Positions 41,685 to 51,245 of a stretch of 64,000 nt of DNA are shown in pieces. The DNA is from UMGS1387 sp045539625. GTDB taxonomy: Bacteria; Bacillota; Clostridia; Oscillospirales; CAG-382. Location: positions 1 to 64,000 of the forward strand of contig JAZQFS010000025.1 of the NCBI GenBank assembly GCA_045539625.1, written 5' to 3'. Made by a program: the position numbers and the translations under genes. The notes under the pieces were generated by a model. That model was not told where the DNA came from, made no database searches, and was given only the letters and a program-made list of their open reading frames with translations. The first letter of the stretch is position 1; every line of letters starts with the position of its first letter.

Positions 41685-42528
41685 ACACGTCATACTCTTC
41701 CCAGATTTTTTCAAGATCGTCGAAGGTTTCTTTAATTGTATCCTTTTTCTTACGTCCTATTGCCGCAATAAGTGCGTTTATAATGCTTAAAGGTGCAACG
41801 AGAGAGTCAACAAAGGAAGCCATATCGCTTTTTGCATAAAGCTTTGCATCTGCATAAGATGCTATGGGTGAAGAATCGGAATCGGTAATGGCGATTACAT
41901 CGGCGCCCTTTCTCTTGGCAAATTCAGCGGCAAGCTTTGTACGGCTGGAGTATCTCGGAAAAGATATTGCTATCAGCACGTCACCCTTGCTTATACGGAA
42001 AATCTGCTCAAACAGCTCGTTTGTACTGTTGGAAAACAGCAGCTTTACATTGCCGAACATATAGCACAGATAATGATTTAAAAAGTCGGCAAGTGTACTC
42101 GATGAACGTATACCGATAATAAAAATATTCTTTGCATTGCAGATAGTATCCACCGCCTGATTGAAGGAGGCTATATCAAGGTTAGCTAACGACTCCTTGA
42201 TATTATTCATATCCGATGTCAGAATACCCGATGCAACATTACTGTCCGACATCATATTGTCGGCTACATCTATTCTCTGCACCGCCGTCAGCTTTGTACG
42301 AAGACTCTGCTGAAGCACGCTCTGAAATTCGGGATATCCCGAAAAACCAAGCTCCAGAGCAAATCTTACAACGGTAGATTCCGATACGCCTATAGCAGCA
42401 CCCAGCTTTGTTGCCGTAAGGTATGCCGCAATCTCTCCCGAATTCTTTATATAGCCTGCAATAAGCTTATGGCTTTTCGACATTTCGGGAAGGCGTTCTT
42501 CCATAAGTTCAAACAAATCTTTACGCAT
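41665..42528 (-). CDS. MurR/RpiR-family transcriptional regulator
   Basis: 287 aa. An N-terminal RpiR helix-turn-helix domain (about 1-80; TKLGAAIGVSESTVVRFALE) is joined to a C-terminal SIS domain that binds a phosphosugar (NIFIIGIRSSSTLADFL, DVLIAISFPRYSSRT, ADVIAITDSD). The start at 42528 has AGAGGTG 6-7 nt upstream; a longer in-frame start at 42660 would cross the promoter. It diverges from the sugar-phosphate-isomerase-like gene and probably controls it from the inverted repeat at 42598-42625. It also leads the operon with the HI0933-type gene and cmk. Confidence 0.93.
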   Translation of the reverse strand: MRKDLFELMEERLPEMSKSHKLIAGYIKNSGEIAAYLTATKLGAAIGVSESTVVRFALELGFSGYPEFQSVLQQSLRTKLTAVQRIDVADNMMSDSNVASGILTSDMNNIKESLANLDIASFNQAVDTICNAKNIFIIGIRSSSTLADFLNHYLCYMFGNVKLLFSNSTNELFEQIFRISKGDVLIAISFPRYSSRTKLAAEFAKRKGADVIAITDSDSSPIASYADAKLYAKSDMASFVDSLVAPLSIINALIAAIGRKKKDTIKETFDDLEKIWEEYDVYENSRK

Positions 42529-42574
42529 TTTCCGCACCTCTGAATTTAAATAAGTACGCAATGGGACAAGATAT

Positions 42575-42603
42575 ATTATCTCACTATTTTTATTTTTTGT
42601 CAA
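42575..42603 (-). promoter_or_regulatory. promoter for the RpiR-cmk-ispH operon
   Basis: On the minus strand TTGACA (42603-42598), 17-bp spacer, GATAAT (42580-42575). Confidence 0.65.
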
Positions 42604-42625
42604 GAGTTTTTGTATTTTCTTGACA
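42598..42625. promoter_or_regulatory. inverted repeat between divergent promoters, candidate RpiR operator
   Basis: TGTCAAGA (42598-42605) and TCTTGACA (42618-42625) form a perfect 8-bp inverted repeat with a 12-bp gap. Each arm contains one -35 box of the two divergent promoters, so binding would block both. The symmetry may partly follow from the -35 consensus itself. Confidence 0.45.
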
Positions 42626-42648
42626 CCTGCTTTTTTTTGATATATAAT
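42620..42648 (+). promoter_or_regulatory. sigma-A promoter for the sugar-phosphate-isomerase-like gene
   Basis: TTGACA at 42620-42625, 17-bp spacer, TATAAT at 42643-42648, 28 bp before the start codon. Confidence 0.85.
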
Positions 42649-42675
42649 GTAAAAAAACACTAAGGAGAGACGATA

Positions 42676-43485
42676 ATGTACACTTTGAAAATGGGTGCAT
42701 CAAGTGCAGGCAGAGGAATGGAAACAAAGGCTGTTTTTGACAGCTACGAAAATTCGGGCATCGACTATATGGAAGTGTCCTCACGCCCCCACGAATATGA
42801 AAAATATGACTGGGACGAAGTAAAAAAGGCGTGCGAGAGTTCAAAAACAAAAATATGGTCGCTCCACACCCCCTTTCACCCCGACACACACAACATTGCC
42901 AATATGAACAAGGAAATCCGTGACTTTACAACAGAGTGCTACAAGGATTTATTTCGCAAAGCCGCCCTGCTTGGTGCAAAGTATGTGATAATTCATCCCA
43001 GCAGTGAGCCTATAAGTGATGAGGAAAGACCTCTTGCAATACAGTATTCAAAGGAAAGCCTTAAAGCCCTTGCCGATGAAGCTGAAAAAGCAGGCGTTAC
43101 AATTGCAGTGGAAAATCTTCCCAGAACCTGTCTCGGCAACACCGTTGAAGAGCTTATGGACATCATTTCCGTTGACGACAGACTTGCAATCTGCTTTGAT
43201 GTAAACCATCTTTTAAAGCAGACGCACAAGCACTTCGTTTCTGTTGCGGGAAGCAGAATCAAGACCTTGCATATTTCAGACTACGATTTCATTGACGAAA
43301 GACATCTTCTTCCCGGAAAAGGCAAGATAGACTGGAAAGAAATTCTTGACCTTCTTGAAAGCATCGGCTACGACGGACCGTTTATGTACGAGGTAAGCCT
43401 GAAAGCTGTGGGCAGTGAAGAAAATAAGCCCGATACAGACACAGCCAAAGACAATTATAACAAAGTAATGGAGAGAAAAATTTGA
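42676..43485 (+). CDS. sugar phosphate isomerase/epimerase-family protein
   Basis: 269 aa, AP-endonuclease-2/xylose-isomerase-type TIM barrel. Visible metal-site segments are WSLHTPFHPDTHN, YVIIHPSSEP, AVENLPRTC, ICFDVNHLLKQTHKH, LHISDYD and MYEVSL with terminal Glu. Typical substrates of the family are ketoses and inositol derivatives; the actual one is unknown. It diverges from an RpiR regulator with a SIS phosphosugar-binding domain, which supports a role in sugar-phosphate use. AAGGAGAGACG precedes the ATG. Its last 4 bp overlap the methyltransferase gene. Confidence 0.8.
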   Translation: MYTLKMGASSAGRGMETKAVFDSYENSGIDYMEVSSRPHEYEKYDWDEVKKACESSKTKIWSLHTPFHPDTHNIANMNKEIRDFTTECYKDLFRKAALLGAKYVIIHPSSEPISDEERPLAIQYSKESLKALADEAEKAGVTIAVENLPRTCLGNTVEELMDIISVDDRLAICFDVNHLLKQTHKHFVSVAGSRIKTLHISDYDFIDERHLLPGKGKIDWKEILDLLESIGYDGPFMYEVSLKAVGSEENKPDTDTAKDNYNKVMERKI

Positions 43486-44861
43486 AAAAGCTTACTCTTC
43501 CGTCAGTTTTCACTGACAGAATGAAAAACATCCTTGCCAAGGATTTTGACAGCTTCATAGATGAGCTTGAAAACGGTGAACCGTCAAAGGCTCTATTCTT
43601 TAACAAGACTGCCGTTATTTCAGACAGCACAAAGAATGAGCTTTGTTTATCACCCGTTCCTTTTACCTCCAACGGCTTTTACTACGGGGCCGACAGCATC
43701 GGCAACACGCCCTTACACCACGCAGGTGCTTTTTACATACAGGACCCATCGGCAATGGCAACAATGTCGTCGGTAAGTCATCTTGAATTCAAAAACGTGC
43801 TTGACTGTTGTGCCTCACCCGGCGGCAAATCACTGTATGCTTCCGTTTGTGCCCAAAACGGCGGAGTGCTTGTTTCCAACGAATTCAATGTCACACGGTG
43901 CAAAACCCTTGTTGGAAATATTGAACGCTTCGCCATAAAAAATGCCGTTGTCACAAACTTTGATATGACCGAGAAAAACGGTCTTTGCGATATTTACGAA
44001 GGATTTTTTGACCTGATAATCTGTGATGCACCCTGCAGCGGCGAAGGAATGTTCCGAAAGTACCCGACCGAAGCCATCGGCGACTGGAGCGTGCAGAATG
44101 TTTTACTCTGTGCTGACAGGCAAAAGAAAATTTTAGATGTGGCATCGTCACTTGTAAAAGACGGAGGATATCTTCTTTATTCCACCTGCACTTTTTCTCT
44201 TGACGAAAACGAGCTTCAGATTGACGCATTTTTAAAGTCACATACCGATTTTTCTCTTATTCCCGTAAGCGATGAGGTACAAAAAGTCACAGCTTTCGGT
44301 GTGATTTGCGACGGCTGTGACGAAAGCATAAGTCTTTGCAGGCGGTTTTATCCCCACGTATCAAAGGGAGAGGGACAGTTTATTGCACTTATGCAGAAAA
44401 AGAGCTGTGACTCACCTAAAAAAATCAAGTACACATCACCCCTGTCAAAGCCTTCGGAGTCCGATATAAAGGCTTTGAAGGAATTCACCTCAAAAGCGTT
44501 ATCGGAATTTGATATTTCAAAGGTATTCAAGTACAACGAAAACTTAATTTACATTGACTTTGATGCAAAAATACCGCAAAAGAAGGTGTTCTCCTGCGGT
44601 GTGAAGTTGGGAAGTATTGAAAAGAACAGGTTTATTCCTCATCATCAGCTTTTCAAATGCTTCGGCGGTGATTTTAAAAATGTACTTGATTTAACCGACG
44701 ACCTTGACGCTTGTACCAAATATTTACACGGTGAGGTAATCGGTGCAGACATTTCCAACGGCTGGTGTGCCGTGACATACGGCGGTTTTGTTCTCGGCGG
44801 AGGAAAGGCTGTTGACGGGGTTGTTAAAAATCATTATCCGAAAGGACTAAGAATCTTATAA
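43482..44861 (+). CDS. RsmB/NOP family class I SAM-dependent RNA m5C methyltransferase
   Basis: 459 aa, similar to RsmF/YebU-type rRNA cytosine-5 methyltransferases. An N-terminal segment is followed by the Rossmann domain: LDCCASPGGKSLYAS binds SAM, CDAPCSGEGMF holds one catalytic Cys, and LYSTCTFSLDENE the other (TC) Cys. A C-terminal domain of about 140 residues resembles the PUA-like extension of RsmF. The start is TTG and overlaps the preceding stop by 4 bp. A bidirectional terminator follows. The RNA target site cannot be stated. Confidence 0.9.
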   Translation: MKKLTLPSVFTDRMKNILAKDFDSFIDELENGEPSKALFFNKTAVISDSTKNELCLSPVPFTSNGFYYGADSIGNTPLHHAGAFYIQDPSAMATMSSVSHLEFKNVLDCCASPGGKSLYASVCAQNGGVLVSNEFNVTRCKTLVGNIERFAIKNAVVTNFDMTEKNGLCDIYEGFFDLIICDAPCSGEGMFRKYPTEAIGDWSVQNVLLCADRQKKILDVASSLVKDGGYLLYSTCTFSLDENELQIDAFLKSHTDFSLIPVSDEVQKVTAFGVICDGCDESISLCRRFYPHVSKGEGQFIALMQKKSCDSPKKIKYTSPLSKPSESDIKALKEFTSKALSEFDISKVFKYNENLIYIDFDAKIPQKKVFSCGVKLGSIEKNRFIPHHQLFKCFGGDFKNVLDLTDDLDACTKYLHGEVIGADISNGWCAVTYGGFVLGGGKAVDGVVKNHYPKGLRIL

Positions 44862-44865
44862 ATCA

Positions 44866-44907
44866 AAAAGGCTTGTACCAATTACTTTGATACAAGCCAT
44901 ATTTTTT
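44866..44907. terminator. bidirectional terminator
   Basis: GGCTTGTA (44870-44877) pairs with TACAAGCC (44891-44898), with T runs on both strands. It separates the methyltransferase gene from the long minus-strand gene run. Confidence 0.85.
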
Positions 44908-44919
44908 ACTTTTTTCACT

Positions 44920-45654
44920 TCAACAAAACCACCCGCCGTTAACCGACAGTGTTTCGCCCGTGATATATGCCGCATCCTCATGTGCAAGAAATGCAACAGC
45001 GTGAGCAACCTCATTTGGTTTTCCCATTCGTCCTGCAGGGATTTCCTCGCAGATTGCCCTCAGCTCATCTTGCGACAGGTGTGAGTTCATTTTTGTGTCA
45101 ATAATACCGGGGCACACGCAATTTACGGTAATTCCGCTTGGTGCAAGCTCCTTTGCAAGAGCCTTGGTAAAGCCGATAAGAGCAGCCTTTGATGAGGAAT
45201 ATGCCACCTCGCAGGACGCACCAACCTGTCCCCACACAGAAGAAATATTGATAATCCTGCCCCACTTATTATGTACCATATGCTCCGATGCTTTTTTTGA
45301 GCACAGAAATGCACTTTTCAGGTTTATGTCATGTACTCTATCCCATTCTTTTTCACTTGTATCGCACAGCATCATAACGGAAGATATCCCTGCATTGTTT
45401 ACAAGTATATCAATTCCTCCGAAGGTTTTATCAAGGGTGCGGAACATTTCGTCTGCCTCTGCTTCAACAGTAAGGTCAGCCTGTACGTATGCCGTCTTTA
45501 CACCATAGGTTTCTGACAGCACCTTGGCAAGCTTTTGTGCCTGCTCGGGCTTTGAATTTGTGTGCAAAGCCGTATTATATCCGCTTTGAGCAAGCTTTAC
45601 TGCCATTGCTTCGCCTATTGTGCCTGTTGCACCTGTTACAAGTACATTTTTCAT
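44920..45654 (-). CDS. SDR oxidoreductase, FabG-like
   Basis: 244 aa. Cofactor motif TGATGTIG, NNAG at NNAGISS, catalytic Ser in NISSVWG, and YSSSK as YxxxK; the late GETLSVNGG ends the family pattern. This resembles 3-oxoacyl-ACP reductase, but no other fatty-acid genes are present, so it is either a FabG paralogue or another NADPH-dependent reductase. The ATG at 45654 has AGAGGTG 6 nt upstream; the in-frame GTG at 45663 lies in that ribosome site. It is the last gene of the minus-strand series. Confidence 0.85.
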   Translation of the reverse strand: MKNVLVTGATGTIGEAMAVKLAQSGYNTALHTNSKPEQAQKLAKVLSETYGVKTAYVQADLTVEAEADEMFRTLDKTFGGIDILVNNAGISSVMMLCDTSEKEWDRVHDINLKSAFLCSKKASEHMVHNKWGRIINISSVWGQVGASCEVAYSSSKAALIGFTKALAKELAPSGITVNCVCPGIIDTKMNSHLSQDELRAICEEIPAGRMGKPNEVAHAVAFLAHEDAAYITGETLSVNGGWFC

Positions 45655-45666
45655 TGCCGTCACCTC

Positions 45667-46356
45667 TTACTTTGCCGAAAACAGCACAAATCCCACCGTA
45701 TTTATTGCAAAATTTGCAAACATATGGGTAAACCACGAGCTGTAGATGTTTCCGTTCTTTTCATTGAGAAAATTAAAGATTATTCCGCCGCACACAAGTC
45801 CCGCCATTACTATCACCATCAAAAGCACATCAAACATTCCCAAAGTCATACCTGCATGGTAAAACGCAAAAAGAACGGGGCTGAATATGTATGCAAAAGT
45901 ACGTGATGTGTACTTTTTCATAATGATAAAGCCAAAGCCTCTGAAGAAAAATTCTTCAAGGAAGGAATTCATCACCGAAATATACAGTGCCACATACAGG
46001 AAATTGTCTTTTGTTATTCCCATACCTGCTTCAAGCGTGCCCGTTACTGCGGAAAAATCAAAAAAGGAGCGAGTCAGAAAATATCCGCCCGTTATAACGG
46101 CATATATTCCAAGCCCCAGCAGCAGAGAAAGACCAAGCCCCTTACGTTTCGGTCTGAACAACGCTTTAAAATCAGCAAAGGCTTGCTTATTGAGCACAAA
46201 ATAAAACAACGGAAGCACAAGGAAAAACAGTATTTTTATGGGTATTTTTGAAAAATAAGGCGGATGCACAAAGGCATCAACATATGTAATCGCCGCTGAA
46301 AAAACAAAGAGCGCAAATATGATGTAAAAGCTGCTTTTGTTAAAAATCTTTCTCAT
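45667..46356 (-). CDS. CPBP-family intramembrane metalloprotease
   Basis: 229 aa, about six to seven membrane segments. The Abi/CPBP signature is present: NSFLEEFFFRGFGF holds the EExxxR motif, FAFYHAGMT supplies the His of motif 2, and NGNIYSSWFTHMFAN the later His. Members process membrane proteins or bacteriocins in other bacteria; no bacteriocin gene is nearby. GGAGTG lies upstream of the ATG. It is 18 bp after tatD. Confidence 0.88.
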   Translation of the reverse strand: MRKIFNKSSFYIIFALFVFSAAITYVDAFVHPPYFSKIPIKILFFLVLPLFYFVLNKQAFADFKALFRPKRKGLGLSLLLGLGIYAVITGGYFLTRSFFDFSAVTGTLEAGMGITKDNFLYVALYISVMNSFLEEFFFRGFGFIIMKKYTSRTFAYIFSPVLFAFYHAGMTLGMFDVLLMVIVMAGLVCGGIIFNFLNEKNGNIYSSWFTHMFANFAINTVGFVLFSAK

Positions 46357-46374
46357 ACTTACACTCCTTATATT

Positions 46375-47166
46375 CTATTTGATTGAGTAAAACCGACAGG
46401 CATTATTATACGTTATTGAGCAAAATTCCTCTGCACTTATTCCAAGAAGCTCACCGCATTTTTCTGCGGTAAACTTAATGTAGTCAGATCTGTTCATCTC
46501 GCCTCTGTGAGGAACAGGTGTAAGATAGGGACAGTCGGTTTCGACAAGCAGCCTGTTAATTCCGTCGGGGTGAAGCTGACGGATTGACTCCACTATTTCC
46601 ACAATCTTACGTGCGTTTTTGAAGGTGGTAACGCCGTTGACTGAAATATAATATCCCATCTTCAGCACTTCCTTCGCCATCTCAACCGAGCCCGAAAAGC
46701 TATGGACAACTCCTATCACATCGGGGAATTCCTTCATTATTTCAAGCACATCACCGTGAGCCTCTCTGTCATGTATTATGACAGGTGCACCCAATTTTTG
46801 TGCAAGAGCCATCTGTGCTCTGAAGCACACCTTCTGTTCTTCCTTTTCTTCGGGAGTCCAGTAGTAGTCAAGTCCGATTTCGCCGATAGCACGCACCTTG
46901 TCATTTTGGGTGTACATTCTTTCAAGCTCATTCAACCAATCGAGGTTTTCCATATCCTTTACCGCATCGGAAGGATGAACGCCCACACTCGCATATACAA
47001 AGTCATACTTCTGCGACAATTCCACACTTTTTCTGCTTGAAGCAAGGCTTGCACCGATATTACAGATTTTTTCTACACCTGCATTATGAACTTCTCTGAG
47101 TATCTCATCACGACTGCCGTCGAATTTTTCATCATCGTAATGGGCGTGTGAATCAAATATTGTCAT
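46375..47166 (-). CDS. tatD: TatD-family metal-dependent deoxyribonuclease
   Basis: 263 aa. Amidohydrolase-fold nuclease of DNA repair and turnover. Metal ligands appear in order: DSHAHYDD (His-x-His), GEIGLDYY (Glu), IIHDREAH (His), VVHSFSG (His) and VETDCPYLTP (Asp). The start overlaps the metG stop by 4 bp, the classic metG-tatD pair of Bacillota. No odd features. Confidence 0.95.
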   Translation of the reverse strand: MTIFDSHAHYDDEKFDGSRDEILREVHNAGVEKICNIGASLASSRKSVELSQKYDFVYASVGVHPSDAVKDMENLDWLNELERMYTQNDKVRAIGEIGLDYYWTPEEKEEQKVCFRAQMALAQKLGAPVIIHDREAHGDVLEIMKEFPDVIGVVHSFSGSVEMAKEVLKMGYYISVNGVTTFKNARKIVEIVESIRQLHPDGINRLLVETDCPYLTPVPHRGEMNRSDYIKFTAEKCGELLGISAEEFCSITYNNACRFYSIK

Positions 47167-49163
47167 CTTATTTCAGAACCTGCCGGAATTTCGTCATCAA
47201 GGAAGTTAACGAAAAGCTTATCTCCTGCGCTTGCCGCAAGAATCATACCGAAGGATTCAACACCACGAAGCTTTACGGGCTTAAGATTTGCAACAAGTGC
47301 AACCTTCTTACCGATAAGCTGTTCGGGAGTATATGCCTTGGCGATGCCCGAGACTACCTGTCTCTTGTTTCCGCTGCCGTCATCAAGCTGCAAGCAAAGA
47401 AGCTTGTCGGACTTGGGAACCGGCTCACATTCAAGAACCTTTGCACAGATAAGCTTAACCTTGCAGAAATCATCAATGGTAATCTCCTGCACTTCCTCTG
47501 CTTTTTCTTCAGCCTTTTCTTCGGACTTTGCCTTTGCCTTTTCTTCTTTAGCCGCCGCCTTTTCTGCCGCAAGTCTGTCTGCTTCAAGACGTGCATTAAA
47601 TTCCTTTTCGTCTATTCTCATAAACAAAGGTGTGGGAGTAGCGGTTACCTTTGCACCGTCCTCGTATTCAAAGCCAAACTTTTCTGCATCTGACCAGCTT
47701 TCAATTTTAAGCTGTGTCTTATTATCGGCTGAGCAAATCTGAGTCATAATTGTATCGGCTGCCACAGGGATAAAGGGTGAGAGCATTATGGCACAAATTC
47801 TGATACCTTCAACAAGGTTATAAAGAACGGTGGAAAGTCTGTCCTTCTTGGTTTCGTCCTTACCGAGAACCCACGGTGCAGTTTCGTCTACATACTTATT
47901 AAGTCTTCTGAGAACTGCCATAATTTCGTCTGTAGCATCTGCAATGTGAAGTGTTTCGATAGCTTCTGTTACCTTCTTATATCCGTTTTCAACGGTAGAA
48001 ATAAGGTCGTTGTCAAGCTCTGCGTCAACCTCGCCTGTTTTGGGAATTACGCCGCCGAAATACTTATTGACCATGGCAACTGTTCTGTTAACAAGGTTTC
48101 CGAGAGTATTAACAAGGTCGGCATTAAACTTATTTACAAGCATTTCATAGGTAATTGAGCCGTCATTGAGGAAAGGCATTTCAGCAAGAGTATAGTATCT
48201 TACGCCGTCTGTACCGATAAGGTCTGCAAGATAGTCGGCATACATTACATTGCCTCTTGATTTTGACATCTTGTCCATTCCCGAAAGAAGCCAGGGGTGA
48301 CCTAAAATCTTCTTGGGCATAGGCTCACCCAAAGCCATAAGGATAACAGGCCAGTAAATGGTATGGAATCTTAAAATATCCTTACCGATAATCTGAAGGT
48401 CTGCAGGCCAGTTCTTCTTATACAAATCGCTGCTTTCATCTACATCATAGCCGATAGCCGTTATGTAGTTGATAAGTGCATCCATCCACACATAAATAAC
48501 GTGACCTGGGTCAAATTCTATGGGCACGCCCCACTTGAAGGTGGAACGGGATACGCAAAGATCCTGTACACCGGGCTTTATAAAGTTATTTATCATTTCC
48601 TTCTTTCTTGCTTCGGGAACAACAAAGTCGGGGTGTGAATCAAGGTATTCTTCAAGGGGTTTCTGATACTTTGAAAGCTTGAGAAAATATGCCGATTCCT
48701 TTGCACGTGTAACTTCTCTTCCGCAGTCGGGGCACTTGCAATCCTTTGCCTGTGTGTCCGTCCAGAAGCTTTCACAGGGAGTACAGTACCAGCCTTCATA
48801 CTCACCCTTATAGATATCGCCCTTATCGTACAGCTTTTTGAAAATTTTCTGTACCGCCTTAACGTGATAATCGTCTGTGGTACGGATAAATCTGTCATAG
48901 CTGATATTCATTTTTTCCCAGATTTTCTTCATTTCGCCCGTGATGTTATCAACATACTGCTGAGGTGAAATTCCGCTTTCTGCCGCCGCATTTTCAATCT
49001 TCTGACCGTGTTCGTCAGCTCCCGTAAGGAACAGAACATCATAACCGCAAAGTCTCTTGTAGCGTGCTATGCAGTCGGTGAGAATCATTTCATAGGTGTT
49101 ACCTATGTGAGGCTTTCCCGAGGTATAGGGAATGGCGGTGGTGATATAATACTTTTCTTTCAT
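47163..49163 (-). CDS. metG: methionyl-tRNA synthetase
   Basis: 666 aa. Class I synthetase with the HIGH-type motif PHIGNTYE and KMSKS at DKMSKSRGN. A zinc knuckle is visible in CTPCESFWTDTQ and CKCPDCGRE. The anticodon-binding helical domain ends near residue 520. A charged Glu/Lys/Ala-rich linker (EEKAKAKSEEKAEEK) then leads to the C-terminal tRNA-binding OB domain (about 560-666; KVLECEPVPKSDKLL, VSGIAKAYTPE). It overlaps tatD by 4 bp. No T-box leader is visible upstream; the gene lies inside an operon. Confidence 0.97.
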   Translation of the reverse strand: MKEKYYITTAIPYTSGKPHIGNTYEMILTDCIARYKRLCGYDVLFLTGADEHGQKIENAAAESGISPQQYVDNITGEMKKIWEKMNISYDRFIRTTDDYHVKAVQKIFKKLYDKGDIYKGEYEGWYCTPCESFWTDTQAKDCKCPDCGREVTRAKESAYFLKLSKYQKPLEEYLDSHPDFVVPEARKKEMINNFIKPGVQDLCVSRSTFKWGVPIEFDPGHVIYVWMDALINYITAIGYDVDESSDLYKKNWPADLQIIGKDILRFHTIYWPVILMALGEPMPKKILGHPWLLSGMDKMSKSRGNVMYADYLADLIGTDGVRYYTLAEMPFLNDGSITYEMLVNKFNADLVNTLGNLVNRTVAMVNKYFGGVIPKTGEVDAELDNDLISTVENGYKKVTEAIETLHIADATDEIMAVLRRLNKYVDETAPWVLGKDETKKDRLSTVLYNLVEGIRICAIMLSPFIPVAADTIMTQICSADNKTQLKIESWSDAEKFGFEYEDGAKVTATPTPLFMRIDEKEFNARLEADRLAAEKAAAKEEKAKAKSEEKAEEKAEEVQEITIDDFCKVKLICAKVLECEPVPKSDKLLCLQLDDGSGNKRQVVSGIAKAYTPEQLIGKKVALVANLKPVKLRGVESFGMILAASAGDKLFVNFLDDEIPAGSEIR

Positions 49164-49183
49164 TTTATCTACTTCCTTTCGGA

Positions 49184-50035
49184 TTATTCTACATTATTCT
49201 GTGCCGTATACAGCACCTTTGATATATCCTTTGATACCATTTCCTTGGTATACAAATACTTTGAAAACATCGTTATGCACAAAAACACGTATGGAATTGT
49301 GTACAAAACAAACAAAAATCCAAGTGTAAACAGTGACAGCACAAAAAGAGGCATAAAGCTGAAAACAAGCTTAGTCATTTCTCTTTTTGAAGATGCACAG
49401 CAAACATTTGCCGTGAAAAAGCAATTGGTTATGCTTTCCTCAGGTCTTTCAACGGTAACATAAATTCCAACAAAAACTTTTGATGAAAGAATTACGCCAA
49501 CAGCCAAAAGCACCACATATGCCGTTTCCAGCAAAAGAAAAATTGCATCATATCCGAAAACCGACACAGTTCTGCCGAACATTCCCTGAGTATAATATGT
49601 GCCGTTGAAAATGCCAAGCGCTATTGCAGGAAGAAAATTCAGTATGCTTTTCCACACGGCATACAATGCTGTTTTATAGCTTCGCACCAGCATTTTCGGG
49701 CTTTCAAAAGCGAAAAACATATGGGAAAGCCTTGAGTTTTCGTTTTTCAACGCATTTACCTCAAAATTAAATATGCCGTACCCGATAGGTACCATCACAT
49801 AAAATGAGATGACATAAAACAGCGAAAACCACAGCACCGTAAGATACCTGTTATCTGTCAGAGTATAAAAAGCCGATGCAACGCCTGCACCGAACTGCAT
49901 AAGTCCGAAATACACAGCACCTGCAATAAGAAAGGCAAACATATGGCTGATCCAATCACGGTACAAAAGCTTTCTTGCAGTTCGTTTGAAAAATCTGCGG
50001 CGTTTTCCGCAGGATTCGTAATACTGTTCAGTCAA
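49184..50035 (-). CDS. multispanning membrane protein, unknown
   Basis: 283 aa with about six hydrophobic helices and a basic N terminus (GKRRRFFKRTARKLLYRDW). I do not recognise a family; a distant resemblance to DUF975-type proteins is possible. The loops have few conserved-looking polar residues and no catalytic motif. The start is TTG with GGAGGG 6 nt upstream. It lies between nagA and metG in the minus-strand series and is probably transcribed with them. Confidence 0.7.
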   Translation of the reverse strand: MTEQYYESCGKRRRFFKRTARKLLYRDWISHMFAFLIAGAVYFGLMQFGAGVASAFYTLTDNRYLTVLWFSLFYVISFYVMVPIGYGIFNFEVNALKNENSRLSHMFFAFESPKMLVRSYKTALYAVWKSILNFLPAIALGIFNGTYYTQGMFGRTVSVFGYDAIFLLLETAYVVLLAVGVILSSKVFVGIYVTVERPEESITNCFFTANVCCASSKREMTKLVFSFMPLFVLSLFTLGFLFVLYTIPYVFLCITMFSKYLYTKEMVSKDISKVLYTAQNNVE

Positions 50036-50084
50036 GCATTTCCCTCCTTCGGCATTTTTTCTATTATTTGGATTTTTTCGGCAT

Positions 50085-51233
50085 TTATGCCTTATATACC
50101 GTATTTCCTTTGAAAAGCGTCATTTTTAAATTTCCGTCTTTATCAAAAATTACGGCATTTGCATCGTTGCCCGCTTTTACAAGGCGTTTTTCGGTATCAA
50201 GTCCCACGCAATTCATGGGATTTATACTTGCACACTTTACCGCCTCATCAAGGCTGACGAGAGCAAAATTCATATAATTCTTAACGCCGTTGCAAAGACT
50301 GAGACTGCTTCCTGCAAGGCAGTTATATTCAACATTCATAATTTTGCCGTCTACAACCTGCTCCTTCATACCGCTTGAGCTTAACACCGTTGTGCCCTCT
50401 TCACAGCCGCAAAGAAGAACGGAGTCTGTGATAAGCACCGCCTTGTCAGCACCCTTTGCCTTTGAAAACAGCTTTACCACCGTTTTATCAACGTGCACGC
50501 CGTCGCAGATTATTTCCGCATAAATGTCCTCTGCAAGCGCCGTTCCCAGAACGCCCGGTTCTCTGTGATGAAGAGGATTCATACCGTTAAAGGTATGGGT
50601 TACACAGTTTGCGCCCTTTTCAATTGCCCCGTGACAAACCTCACTGCTTGCAACAGAGTGTCCCATTGTCACCTCAATGCCGTTTTGGGTGCAGAACTCA
50701 ATAAATTCCATTGCACCTTCAAGCTCGGGAGCAACGGTAAATCTTACTTTAAGGTCGCCTGCTTCACGCAGTACAGCCTTTGCAAGACCTATATCGGGAT
50801 TTCTGAGAAGTGCCTCATTATGTGCTCCTTTTCTTGCGGCACTTAGAAAAGGTCCTTCAATGTGAACACCCGATATTTCAAGCTTTGCCACCATTTCGCT
50901 TGCTTTCTTTATGTTCTTAACCGCCTCGATAACCCCTTCAAAGCTCATTGTTGCCGTTGTGGGAAACAGATAGTTTACACCGCAGGAAGAATACCAATCC
51001 TGCATTGATGCAATCTCTTGTGCTGTTGCCTGCGAGGAGTCAACAAGCTTTGCACCGTGGGTATGAATATCGCAAAGACCGCCGTAAAGTATGCCTCCGT
51101 CGGCATCTATAACTTCATCGGCGCAGCAAGGAATATTCTTTGTTATTTCCTTGAATTTTCCGTTTTCAATTACAACAACACTGTCTGCACTTGTATCATT
51201 GCAGCTGAGTTTCACATTTTTTATTACTGTCAT
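50085..51233 (-). CDS. nagA: N-acetylglucosamine-6-phosphate deacetylase
   Basis: 382 aa. Removes acetate from GlcNAc-6-phosphate in amino-sugar recycling. Amidohydrolase motifs: GLCDIHTHGAK with HxH, HIEGPFLSAARKGAHN with Glu, EVTMGHSVAS with His, THTFNGMNPLHHREPG with His, and the catalytic Asp in LITDSVLL, where TDAM is more common. nagB and nagE are not in the window, so the pathway is completed elsewhere. It is followed by a membrane protein and preceded by pth in the same direction. Confidence 0.92.
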   Translation of the reverse strand: MTVIKNVKLSCNDTSADSVVVIENGKFKEITKNIPCCADEVIDADGGILYGGLCDIHTHGAKLVDSSQATAQEIASMQDWYSSCGVNYLFPTTATMSFEGVIEAVKNIKKASEMVAKLEISGVHIEGPFLSAARKGAHNEALLRNPDIGLAKAVLREAGDLKVRFTVAPELEGAMEFIEFCTQNGIEVTMGHSVASSEVCHGAIEKGANCVTHTFNGMNPLHHREPGVLGTALAEDIYAEIICDGVHVDKTVVKLFSKAKGADKAVLITDSVLLCGCEEGTTVLSSSGMKEQVVDGKIMNVEYNCLAGSSLSLCNGVKNYMNFALVSLDEAVKCASINPMNCVGLDTEKRLVKAGNDANAVIFDKDGNLKMTLFKGNTVYKA

Positions 51234-51245
51234 AATTACACCGCC

